NCBI GenBank assembly: GCA_023055505.1
Contig: JALIRH010000008.1
Location: forward strand, 434,001-498,000
Length of the DNA: 64,000 nt
Source: Callipepla californica brunnescens
Taxonomy: Eukaryota > Chordata > Aves > Galliformes > Odontophoridae
Direction of reading: 5' to 3'
Made by a program: the position numbers and the translations under genes. Under the pieces are notes generated by a model. The model saw nothing but the letters and a program-made list of their open reading frames with translations. It searched no databases and was not told where the DNA came from. Below are positions 33,977 to 44,365 of this stretch, piece after piece (the stretch's first letter is position 1; every line of letters starts with the position of its first letter).

Positions 33977-34379
33977 TGTTGCAAACTAGATTTGCAGCAT
34001 TTGTCCAAGGTTAACCCAGAGTGACGTGGGGAAGCATACACACACTCAATATGAGTGAAGCTTCGTTTATTGTTGGTTACGCATCTGCTTATATAGACAT
34101 TCTGTTGCTAAGATTAGGTTTGCGGCACACAATCTCAAGCTACGGGATTGGTTAAAGGAAGCTTACATAAAAGCTATAGTGATTAATGTCCCAATGGATT
34201 ACATATTGTTTAGTGGCTTCCAGAAACATCCAATTCCTCAGATAACGTCTAGTTCTATCGAAATCAGATCCGGTCGCTCTGGTTTCTGTTACTAAGTATG
34301 GTCTCTATAAACTTTGCACGCAACGCTACCCTACTTCTTAAATCCATTGTTCTTACCCAGATTTATTACATCCCTAACA
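33977..34379 (-). repeat. 5' LTR of class II provirus
   Basis: 403 bases, TGTTAGGGATG to TTTGCAACA on the minus strand. A TATA box (TATATAAG, complement of 34088-34095) and an AATAAA signal (complement of 34066-34071) lie in the right order for U3-R-U5. It is intact, so it is the likely promoter of any transcript from this provirus. Confidence 0.92.
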
Positions 34380-34385
34380 GCATAC

Positions 34386-35509
34386 TATGCTGAAAAAAAA
34401 GTAGTGAGGAGCTTTTATTGAATATAAAGTTTAATCCAATTCTTTCTACCCAGTTAAATGGGATCATTTTGATAAGCAGATGAGCATTGACAGACTCCCA
34501 CCCTGGGGAGGTTCTTACTCAAGTCTTGGCTAATTTCTTTCGAACAGCCCCAGAAAATGTTTGGCTGCCAACTTCATTGTGTTTGCTGCTAATCAGCAAA
34601 TTTCCATCCAGTGAATTTATTCCAGATGCTCCCAGTTGGTTTAGCTGTTCATTCAAGAGCAATGCTAACATCAAATTTTGAATTAAAAAGTGCAATGGCT
34701 TTGCATGTGCATCTTTGTTAGCCTTTAAGTCTATTGTGGTGGTGTTTGAGATTGTGTACAGTGCATTTCTTAAGAGATTTTTTTTCACATTCTCACTAAC
34801 TCTCAAAGGGTACTTCATTAACTGCTCTATTATGAGAAAAAAAAATCATAGAATGTTTTTATTTAAAAATTAATAGCAAGGAAACAAACAATTCCTTAAG
34901 GTGGAATAACTTACCACTTTTATTGAATTATTGTTTTCCTTTCCTGCGTAACTCTCATTTTATATGTGGTTTGAAGAGTGGATTCATGCAGTACTCCACA
35001 CTTGAAAAGGCCAAGGTTTGATTTGCATACAGAAGGTAGTTGCTGTGATTTATCTGCTTTCCTCTTGTATTAAGGGCAGAATCTTAAATAGCTCAGTTAC
35101 TCAGGTGGGAACAAGGGTATTCTTTGACAGAACCACACAGAAAGACATATTTCCTGTTCTTTCAGCTGTCAAAGAATTCCAAATATTCCAAAGAATTTTT
35201 GGAGCCGAATGAATTAAGATGAGTATGAATACATTTAGGTTATCAGATTATAGAGTTACAGAGTTTTCTTCTAACCTTGTCTCAGTAAATGCAGTTTCTC
35301 AAGGATCTTTCAGATTTTGATCAAACAGTATTCTGGATTTAGTTGGGTTGACATCAAGTGAAGACCAATTTCAGGAGAAAGAGTCCAACCTGTATCAAAT
35401 TTTTTTGTTGTCCGTTGTCTTTTTTTTATTGTATTTTCATTTGTTTCCCTGCGGGGTAAAGAACTGGATGGATTGTTGTTTACATAGTGAAATCTTGTAA
35501 ACAGTCAAT
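34386..35509. other. Gene-free stretch
   Basis: No gene or repeat family recognised. Confidence 0.45.
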
Positions 35510-36425
35510 TGAAAGCAGCATTCCTCAAGGCTCAGTATTGGGATCAGTTGGATGAGGGGATCGAGTGCACCTTCACTGTGTTTGCAGGCAGTGTCATGTT
35601 GAGTGGGTGTGTTCTGCTTAGGGGTACAAGGGCTCTGCAGAGGGTCTGGGTTAGGCTAGATCAATGGGCCAGGAGGGTCACCAAGTATCAGGTTAAAACA
35701 CGAAGTTGAAATGCTACAGGATGGGGGAAGAATGGATGGAAATCTGCCTGGGGGAAAAGGAGCTTGCTAGTTGACAGCCATCTAAATGTGAGCTAGCAGT
35801 GTGCCTAGTGACTAACAGGGCCAATGGCACCCTGTCCTGTGCCAGTAAGAGCATGGAGAGTAGGATGAGAGAAGTGATTGTACCTCTTTAAATTAGCACT
35901 GATGAGACCACACCTTGCATACTTTGTTCTTTTTGGTCTCTCAGTACAAGAATGTCCTTGAGTTGTTAGGACATCTTCAGAGAAGAGCAACAAAGCTAGT
36001 GAAAGGGCTGGAAAACAAGACATATGAGGTGCAGCTGAGGTTAGTGGGGTTGTGTAGGCTAGAGGAAAAAAAAAAAAAGGCTGTGGAGAGACTTCATTGC
36101 TCGCTACAACTACCTGAAAAGGACGCTGCAGCGAGCAGTCATTGGTCTCTTTTATCAAAAGGCAGGTGATAGGATGTGAGGAAACAGTCTTAAGAGGCAC
36201 CAGGGGAGATTTAGATTGGAAGTTAGGGAGAATTTCTTCATGGGGAAGGTGGTTAGGCATTGGAATGGGTACCCTGTAAAGTGGTGGGATTGACCTCCCT
36301 GCAGGTATTTAAGAGATGTGTAGATGTGGTGCTGAGGATTGTGGTTAAGTGGTGGACTTATAGTATTAGGTAATGGACTTGATGATCTTGAAGGTCTTCT
36401 CCAACCTCAATGACTCTTTGATTCT
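35510..36425 (+). mobile_element. CR1, 0.9 kb, 3' half
   Basis: Plus-strand CR1 from the RT (cctcaaggctcagtattggg, the GVPQGS-type motif region) through the C-terminus to the 3' end (ggacttgatgatcttgaagg, then gactctttgattct). A run of A at about 36066-36078 and many stops show decay. Confidence 0.86.
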
Positions 36426-37090
36426 AAAATCCATTCAGGATTAAGAGTTGCTCCTTGCTCTGTCACTTCAGTATCTTTTTGCTAAACTTTCTATTACTCT
36501 GACATTTGAATGTAGTTCCAATCTTGTAAAAGATGGGAAATATTATTATTATTAATATTACTTATTATTACTATTATTATTCCCCCAATTAATTGTTAAT
36601 ATTATAATTAATAGATTCTAGATTATTGTGGTCTATTTCTAGACCACAATATAGCCATTAAAATTTCTTCTGTGAATTAATCTTTGCGGTGTTTTTTGTG
36701 TTATGATACTGAACACAAATAGGTCAGTGTCACCTATATACAGACAAGTTCTTCAGTACATAAGGGCTGTATTGACTGCAGTGGTTCAGAATCAAGTCCT
36801 AAATCAGGAGCTGATGTGACAGTTAAATCAATAATGTAAATCAGAGTGCTCACCCTGGCCAACTGCCTGTCTTGGAGGAGGCAGAGTGGCTCTTCTCCTG
36901 TGTCATAAACTAGCTTCTCTCTACCTGTTCCTTTGCACAGCTTGCTACTCAGTGGTATCACTGAGTACAAAAGAAAGTGGTAGGCAATGACTTTTCTGCT
37001 GCTGACCTTTACTTTCTCTTTTGCTCTCCTTCCTCTGACACTGTGAGGTGACATTACTTTCCATGGTTATGTGGAACAGTTCACAGCTCC
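36426..37090. other. Gene-free stretch with ATT microsatellite
   Basis: An ATT/TTA repeat lies at about 36540-36582. Nothing else recognised. Confidence 0.5.
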
Positions 37091-37633
37091 TGGCAAACAC
37101 TTAACCCTGCAGGTGGCTCAGCACCACAGTCAGTTATTTACTCCCCACTTCCCAGTGGGATTGGAGAGAAATTGGGAAGAAAAAAATGGTAGAACCCATA
37201 GGTTGAAATGAAACTACTTACTAAGATAGAGGAAAAGGATAATAATTATGACTATATCTCTGTCTACATAAATGTATATACAAAGTGACGTGGAAGTAGT
37301 TACTCACCACCCCCTGCCTGATGCCCAGCTAGCCCCTGAACAGCAGCAGTGGAGAGTGCAATGAACCCACCCCCCCATCCCCTTCACAATTCCTTCCACT
37401 TGATCTCTCATAGTATGGAGTATATCTTTGGCCAGTTTAAATCAGCTGTCTTAATCCTGTTTGCTCCCAGCTCCTTGGGCCCTTCACCGAGAATGGCTTG
37501 ACTCTGTACAACACTGCTTAGCAGAAAGCAAAAACACTGGTGTGTTATCAACATTGTTTTTCTCCTAGAACCAAAAGTATAGCAGCATACCAGGCACCTT
37601 GAAGAAAAATCTATTCCAGATGAAACGAAGACA
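37091..37633 (-). mobile_element. Probable solo LTR-H
   Basis: On the minus strand it begins TGTCTTCGTTTCATCTGG and ends GGTTAAGTGTTTGCCA. The middle has wording I associate with a common bird LTR: gtgttatcaacattgttttt, ttggccagtttaaatcagct and ccacttcccagtgggattgg on the plus strand. No clear target duplication is visible and the ends are approximate. Orientation rests on that resemblance. Confidence 0.6.
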
Positions 37634-39208
37634 CATGTATATGCAGGGAAAGTAGAAATTCTTTGGGCGGTGCAAAGTCTTAACATTCTTGGTCAAGGCC
37701 TGAGACCAGTGCAAAACTTACAGTAAGGCAGAATGAAGCAGTAGAAATTTCTATTTTTTCCCCTGAAAATATCAACAAAATAAAGAGAGGGAAGGGAAAC
37801 TGTTCAAAATCAGCCTGTACCATGAAAGAGACAGTTTTTCTGCCTATATCATTAGAAACCTCTAGGAATCCATGGAAGATAAAAGAGGAAAAAAGAGTCA
37901 GTAAAGCTCTTAGGTTGTTACATCTACTCTTTTTGAGTCCATGAGCTTCAGCAAAGCCTGAAATAAGGGAAGAAGACCTATGTTGATAGAATTATTGAAG
38001 ATGTTTTTTTTTTCCACAGCACTCTCTAACTGTTGTTATTTTTGTTTGTTTTCAAGATGAGAGGGTCTTTTGAAAAGAATGATACACCAAAAATAGTTAG
38101 GATTTTTAGTCAAGAAACTTCAAAAGGGGAAGTAGGAAGATGACTACATTTGCCTCTGTATCTGTGTCTTCTTGTCTGCAAGCAAATACTTGTTTGGTTA
38201 AAGGAGTGCTATTGGAAAGCTCCATAGTTCAGCGCATGTAACGTAAGCTCCCAGTTTTCTGGTTGCCCATAGACAGAGCTTGCTTTGGGGTAATGGTCCA
38301 CACTAAGTGCTATGTTTGCTAGGAAGAGGAACAATGTGTATTTTTTGGTGTTTGTACAAAGAAATAATGGTAAGATTGTTATCCCTTAGGCCCTGCAATA
38401 CCAGTATAACTCCTGTGATGCATACATGGGAATTTCAGTTATATGCACAGAAGGTGGTTCTCAAACAATGTAGAGAACATACAAAAATAAATGTGTGGTC
38501 TTACATAATCAGCCCAAGTGCTCTGGTTAGGTGATTGTTTTTCAAAAATGCAAATACTACCCTTCTGATAAATCTGTGAAGTGAAAGTAGCAATATTTTA
38601 GCAACCACCATATCAGTAAAATAGCAAGGTTGCGCACCAGTGTTCCTCAGCACAATATGGAATACCTCTCCTCCAAGCCTTTAGTTTGAAATGACTGCTT
38701 CCCATACCCTCTGCACAATGAAAGCTCTCTATAGCTCCTTGAAAATGGATATGAGAACATCTCCCAAAGTGCCACATAATGAGCTATAAAGATGTTTTTA
38801 TTTACCAAATCCCAGCAATGTAACCACATCCTGAACAATGTAACCAACTCCCTTCTCCCAAGAACCTCCCCACAGCTTTGTTTATATTGTACACAGGAGA
38901 ATAATTTTTAAGACAGTAATCTTCCCCCTCTGCTCTCTCAGAGCTACATCTTCCCTATTTTCCCTCCCACAGTCAAATAGCTGTGTATGGAACCCTATCA
39001 TGTTAGAGCAGACTGCTCCCAAAGCTGAAGATCAATACAGGGTCTGCTGTGTAACTGTTTCTTAGTTGTTTTTGTAGCTCTTGTTACTGAGGAACATTAA
39101 TGAGAGAGATTTACATTACATCTGTATTTTATCTGTTCCAGGTACAATAACAGTGAGAGGAATGCCAGACATTTCTGAATTAATGTGGGGAGCTTGTGGG
39201 TTTTAGTG
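37634..39208. other. Gene-free stretch, 1.6 kb
   Basis: Nothing recognised except the 38-base LTR fragment listed separately at 38227-38264. Confidence 0.45.
38227..38264 (+). repeat. Isolated 38-base piece of ERVL-B LTR
   Basis: Thirty-eight bases ending acgtaagctcccagttttct + ggtt match the inside of the ERVL-B 3' LTR (about 25486-25523) with about three differences. The flanks do not match the LTR. The piece begins where the truncated 5' LTR of ERVL-B stops matching. Confidence 0.75.
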
Positions 39209-40261
39209 CTCACAGAATCACAGAACTGTAGTGGTTGGAAGGGACCTCTAGAGATCATCAAGTCCAACCCCTCCCCCACCGTAGCAGGCTCCCTAGCCCA
39301 GGTTGCACAGGTAGGCGTCCAGGTGGGTCTTGAACATCTCCAGGGAAGGAGACTCCACAGTCTCTCTGGGCAGCCTGTTCCAGTGCTCCATCACTGGAAG
39401 AAGTTCCCATGCACATTTGTGCGGAACTTCCTATGCTTCAGTCTGTGGCCATTTCCCCTTGCCCTGTCACCACACACTGCACAAAAGAGTCCAGCCTTGC
39501 CCCTTTGCCTCTCACTCCTTAGATATTTATAGGCATGGATCAGATCCACTCTGAGTATTCTTTTTTCAAGGCTGAACAGACCCAGGTCTCTCAGCCTTTC
39601 CTCACAGGAGAGGTGTTTCACGCCCTTCACCATCTTTGTGGCCCTTCACTGGACTCTTTCCATGAGATCCTGATCTTTTTTGTTCTGGGGAGCCCAGAAC
39701 TGGACGCAGTACTCCAGATGAGGCCTGGAGTAGAGGGGGAGGATCAACTCCCTCAACCTGCTTGCCACAATCTTCTTAATGCTCCCCATGATCCCACTGG
39801 CCTTCTTGCCCACTAGGGTGCACTGCTGGCTCATGTCAGCATGGCCAACCTGTCATCCACCAGGCGAACCAGGTCTGTCTCCTCAGAGCTCCTCTCCAGC
39901 AGGTCATCCCCCAACCTTTACTGATGCATGTGGTTATTCCTCCCTAGGTGCAAGACTCCACACTTGCTCTTTTTAAACCTCGTTTGGTTCCGTTCTGCCC
40001 AACTCTCCAGCCTGTCCAGGTCTCACTGAATGGCAGCAGAGCCATCTGGCATGTCAGCCATTCCTCCCAGCTTTGTATCATCAGCAAACTTGCTGAGGGT
40101 GTACTCTATTCCCTCATCGTGATCATTGATGAAGATGTTGAACAGGACCAGACTCAGCACTGACCCCTGAGGAACACCACTAAATACAGGCCTCCAACTG
40201 GACTCTGTGCCACCGATCACAACCTTCTGAGCTCTGCCAGTTCTCAACCCTCCTCACCATC
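39209..40261 (-). mobile_element. CR1, 1.05 kb, broken ORF2
   Basis: Reverse-strand CR1: tail at 39209 (agaatcacagaactgtagtg), C-terminus (39633-39391, 39834-39646: [20 protein letters not shown]) and RT core (40247-40023: [32 protein letters not shown]). The 5' end coincides with the border of an LTR-like block at 40262. Confidence 0.88.
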
Positions 40262-40690
40262 TGTAGCATCTAAGGCACAGACTCAGATGTGGATGATCCA
40301 TATCATTTATTACAGGTTCTAACAACCCTTATATACTTTCACAAGTTTTCTCTTGTAACTTTCCCACCCACCTTTGTATGTCAACAAAATACTCCCTGAA
40401 ACAATTCTTAACCATGCATACAGGAGCTTATCCAGTCATGGTCATGGTCATGAGTGTTAGGAATGCTTTAAGTCAAGAATTTCAGGTTAGGCAAAGATCT
40501 CAGTGACAGCAGCAATTTAATTCATTATTGCAGTAGTGGGCGCACACCCCCTGCTGACAAGGGAGAAATTGCACAACTCATCAGTGAAATCCATTCCATT
40601 ATATACCCTGGGTCCAATACAGGTAAAGCCTCTCCTGGCACTCACTGGCTGAACGTCTCAGGCTCACAATCTTCTGACGCTGTTGCTACA
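40262..40690 (-). mobile_element. Probable solo LTR(s) G
   Basis: On the minus strand the block begins TGTAGCAACAGCG and ends TTAGATGCTACA. It holds two TATA-like boxes (GGTATATAATGG near 40595-40606; GTATATAAGGG near 40325-40338) and two polyadenylation-like signals (AATAATGAATTAAA; TGTAATAAATG). This suggests two short LTRs side by side or one inside the other. A GGTCAT repeat lies at about 40436-40456. No target duplication found, so the ends are approximate. Confidence 0.5.
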
Positions 40691-41455
40691 TTGCATTTCC
40701 ATACAATGTCTGTTACCAATCCCATCATCTTCAGGTATGTTCTGTACCTTTTACAATGATAAGAGGACAATATTTTCAATAAATTATACACTAGTCCTGT
40801 CCTGTCCTGTACCAGCCTCTCCCCTACCCTGTATAATTACCTTACCTAGTGCCCATGCCGATTTTTCCTAGGTTGGAATGCCCCAGTCTCAACTTTACTC
40901 TGTTCAGCAACTTACCCAGGCTACATACAGAAATACTGGGAGTTTCCACTGCAAAAACACAATCTACTTCTCACATGAGTCAGTCCAAGCCACACACTCT
41001 TCCTCTAACTGGGGTCTGCCATCACACAGTTTACTTGAACTTTTTTTCCTTTTCTTCTGTAGTGTCCTTGGTTCTCAGTCTTCCTTTCTCATGCTGTTTA
41101 TCCTGCTCCACAGATTCTGCTCTAAATATACTTCCTTGTATTTCCACAACCATCTACTCATCTATTTCACACTTCCTCAGCTTTGTTATAAGAATAACAA
41201 TTTTCAGTTGAGAAGAAGAATTTTCAATTCTTCTTTCTCTCCCTTAATATGGATATTTATGCTTTACTTGTCTTTATAAAGTATTTTGGGACTATGGTGC
41301 TCTTGGATAAATGTGTGAATGCACCATCAGATTTCAGATAGTGAAAGTTGTGCCACTGATGCAGAATAAAATCCAGATTTTTTTTTTTAGATGTCTTAAG
41401 TAACCTTCTAGTTCTTAATACAATTCAAGTTGTGTTTCTGCTTTGCAGCTTCTCT
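40691..41455. other. Gene-free, pyrimidine-rich stretch
   Basis: Rich in TC/TTC runs, with overlapping open frames that look compositional and not coding. No domain or repeat family recognised. Confidence 0.45.
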
Positions 41456-41519
41456 TGAAGTGAACTGGCTAAACCTAACTGTGTCAGTGAAGTGAACTGG
41501 CTAAACCTAACTGTGTCAG
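41456..41519 (+). repeat. Exact 32-base tandem duplication
   Basis: The unit beginning tgaagtgaactggctaaacc and ending ctgtgtcag occurs twice without change (41456-41487, 41488-41519) at the 5' edge of a CR1. Confidence 0.95.
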
Positions 41520-42768
41520 CCTCATCTCTGTGGCAGGGAAGATCATGGAACAGATTCTTCTGGAAGCTAAGCTAAGGCATATGGAAGAGAAGGAGGTATC
41601 TGATAACCAGCATGACTTCACAAGGGGTAGGTCCTGCTTGACTAAACATATTGGTTTTTATGATGGTGTAATTGTGTCTGTGGACAAGGAATGAGACAGT
41701 GATGTAATCTTTCCGGAATTCAGTAAGGTCTTTGACACAGTGCCCCATAACATCCTTCTCTCTAAACTGGAAAGATACAGACTGGATTGGTAGGCTGTTC
41801 AGTGGATGAGGAACTGGTTGCAAGATCATACACAGAGAGTGATGGTCAGTGGCTGAGTGCCTGGATGGAGATCAGTTGATGAGTGGTGTGCCTCAGGCGT
41901 TACTACTGGGAGAGATCCTCTTTAATGTCTTCATCAGTAACATCAACTGTGGGATCAGTTAAATCCTCAGCAAATTTGCAGATGACTTCAGGTTGTGTGG
42001 TATGGTTGACATGCCCAAGGAATGGGGTACCATCCAGAGAGACCTTACAGGCTGAGCAGTGGGCCCAGGAGAATGTCATGAGGTTCAACAAAGCCAAGTG
42101 CAAGGTCTTGCACCTGAGTCTTGGCAGTCCCCGCTATCAGTACAAGCTGGGTGGGGTATGTGCCCTCACAGCCCAGAAAGCCAACCATATACCTGGGCTG
42201 TACCAAAGGAAGCATGGTCAGCAGGGCAAGGGAGGTGATCCTGCCCTCTGCCCTGCACTGTGAGACCTCACCTGGATCACTGTGTCCAGATGTGGTATCC
42301 TCAATACAGGAGAGACACAGAGCTGTTGGAGTGCATCCAGAGGAGGTCTGCAAAAATGATCCTGGGGGTAGAACACCTCCTCTACAAGGGCAGGCTGAGA
42401 GAACTGGTTCAGCTTAGTGAAGAGAAGGCTTCAGGGAGACCTGACAGCAGCCTTTCAGTATCTGAAAAGGGACTTTGGGAATTAAGGGGACAGATTCTTT
42501 AGCAGGATCTGCTGTGACAGAACAAAGGGAAATGTTTTCTAACTGGAGGAGGAATATAAGGAAGAAGATTTTTACAGTAAGGGTGATGAAGCACTGACAC
42601 ATTGTCCAGAGGTGTGGTGGATTCCCTGTCCCTGGAAATATTCAGGGTTAGACAGGATGGGGCTCTGAGCATGTGATGGAACTGTAGGTGTCCCTGTTCA
42701 TTGCAGGGGAGTTGGACTAGATGATCTTTAAGTGTCTCTTCCAACTCAAACAATTCTGTGATTCTTTT
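41470..42768 (+). mobile_element. CR1, 1.3 kb, RT to 3' end
   Basis: Plus-strand CR1 entering in the RT ([20 protein letters not shown], then [14 protein letters not shown] and FSKVFDTVPHNILLSKL) and running past a broken GVPQG/FADD region and C-terminus to a standard tail (ctcaaacaattctgtgattc). Multiple stops and frame changes. Confidence 0.87.
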
Positions 42769-42978
42769 TTTGCAGCTGCTCATTCATTTCTCTGTAAGCA
42801 CACAACTGAGAGAAGCTGGAGGAGAAAATTTCTTTGTGTGTGGAATTTGGCCTGTGTGGGAAAAAGTTGCAAAGAGGAAGGAGAAAAGCAGTAGCAAGTC
42901 TAAGAGTAACTCACAAAGGACTGAGGATTATGTTTCTTCTTTCCACGCTTTATGAATAAGAGTTTAAGAAATCCCATA

Positions 42979-43367
42979 TGTAAAGCAAACAAAGGTGGTG
43001 ACAGAGCCTTTATTTGAGGTACAGGCACTACAGAAAGAGATATTAGAGATAAGGGGAATGAACTCACCCCTCCCGGCGACCGTTTATGTTAAGGAACACA
43101 GCTGCCTCTCATTCAAACACTGGCATGCCGGAAGGAAGAGAGCAAGGAGTGGGGGGCAACCTGCGCAGGCTCTGAGCGTATCTGTGCTCCTGGAAGCACC
43201 GCCGGAAGCACCACCGAGAGGGAGAGAGCAAGAGGACCTGGGCTCCTCAGTTATAGGTGTGAATTTTTATCACATCATTTTATCATATCATTTTTATCAC
43301 ATCGTCCGCTCCAGTCACTCACATGCTCAGTCACTGGTTCAGGCTGTGACCAGGCAGTCCCATTGCA
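42979..43367 (-). repeat. LTR-D (3' LTR of the composite)
   Basis: 389 bases, TGCAATGGGACTGCC to GCTTTACA on the minus strand, matching the solo LTR-D at 29977-30321. A polypurine tract (GAAGGGGTGGAG on the minus strand, just right of 43367) precedes it. The polyadenylation motif AATAAAGG lies near 43010. Confidence 0.83.
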
Positions 43368-44044
43368 CTCCACCCCTTCACAGCATGAACCAGCAACTGA
43401 GCAGGTTGGGCATAATCTCCTGCTGTTTTGGTGGTTCAAAAAAGAAAGTACATGCAACGTATGTACAAACCTGCCACAATGTAGAGTGTTAAGGCACTGA
43501 AGGCCATTATTTGTAGTCCTTTTCTGTGGTTCTCTTGGGCTAGTACTTGATGTTGCTTCTGGAGGCATATCTTCTTTAAGAACCAGTAGCAGTTAGGTTC
43601 ATGCTCACCAGTTCCCAAAAGTTCATCAGTCCACCACTGGATGTCATGATGTTTCCTCATGGTCACTGGAGTATGCTGGAGTGGTGTTGCTCCTGCCGGC
43701 TGTCCTGTGAACTTGATAAACTCAAGGGGAGTAATACAGATGTTTAACAGGTATGAGGAGGAGTAAGTCTGCCTTCCATGGTAGGATACGGGCCGTATTT
43801 CAGTCTTGAGTCTATACCTCTGCCTGTACTGGGACGTGTTCTGGCCTTCAATACCATACCCTTTGGCCTGATATCTGTGGTTGGATCACTATATTAGGTA
43901 CCAAGGGGGGAGTTCTAATTTGCCATAAGGATATGATTAATGTCCCCTTTGCAATGAAAATTAGATTGTCAACTACTACCTCTGCTGGCCATGCACCAAC
44001 CACTGGAGGGCTTACTGATCCCCCAACCTCTAACAATCTCCCAC
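43368..44044 (-). pseudogene. ERVL-A post-integrase region (composite)
   Basis: Matches 941-1560 of ERVL-A: shared reading GRLLEVGGSVSPP, DNLIFIAKGTLIISLWQIRT and PPLVPN (44099-43848). Its upstream border at 44044 is a direct join to ERVL-B integrase. Decayed, with stops toward the LTR. Confidence 0.75.
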
Positions 44045-44365
44045 TGACTGCACTCCCCCAGCATCGAATTCCCATGTGGTACACACTGGACGTCCCCATT
44101 TTTCTCCATCACCCACCAGGTGGACCCAGGTCCCTGTGCAAAAACAGTTCCACGGAGCGGTTTGCCTTTTCCAGAAGCTGTAAGGATCCACACTGCTTTT
44201 CCCGACATGCTCTTTACATGTACCACAGGGACCTTATCTCTCTCTACAGTATGTAGGGAGCTGGATTGTGTAGGATCATCTTGATTGACCAGTGCTCTAG
44301 TGTTGACCAACTAGGTGGCTTCTGCCAAATTTCTCTCCCAGCGCTTAAGTGTTCCGCCACCCGTT
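44045..44365 (-). pseudogene. ERVL-B integrase C-terminus (composite)
   Basis: Reads MVNTRALVNQDDPTQSS and GKPLRGTVFAQGPGSTWWVM, matching 24940-25210 of ERVL-B. It lacks the catalytic core: the segment corresponding to about 23800-24890 of ERVL-B is deleted. One frame runs across the join into ERVL-A sequence. Confidence 0.82.

Larger units (their letters stand above)
29873..34379 (-). mobile_element. Class II (ERVK-type) provirus, pol deleted, young
   Basis: A minus-strand provirus flanked by a perfect 6-base target duplication (GCATAC at 29867-29872 and 34380-34385), the size typical of class II ERVs. Order in transcription: 5' LTR, tRNA-Lys primer site, leader, gag, a scrap of reverse transcriptase, the last bases of integrase, env, polypurine tract, 3' LTR. 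Protease and nearly all of pol are missing, so it cannot replicate alone. The two LTRs differ at only 2 of about 403 bases by eye, the highest LTR identity in this window. The 3' LTR is split by a later solo LTR-D. Confidence 0.92.

Noticed and set aside
33041..33989. Plus-strand open frames opposite gag (glycine-rich and arginine-rich)
   Set aside because: They are the complement of the proline-rich gag stretch and leader. The minus-strand reading is clearly the real one.
36540..36582. ATT-rich stretch considered as a CRISPR-like or structured repeat
   Set aside because: Simple trinucleotide microsatellite with no spacers. CRISPR arrays are not expected in a bird.
40849..41279. Overlapping Ser/Leu/Phe-rich open frames, considered as a secreted protein
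   Set aside because: The composition follows the TC-rich DNA. Two overlapping frames look equally 'good', which argues against coding.
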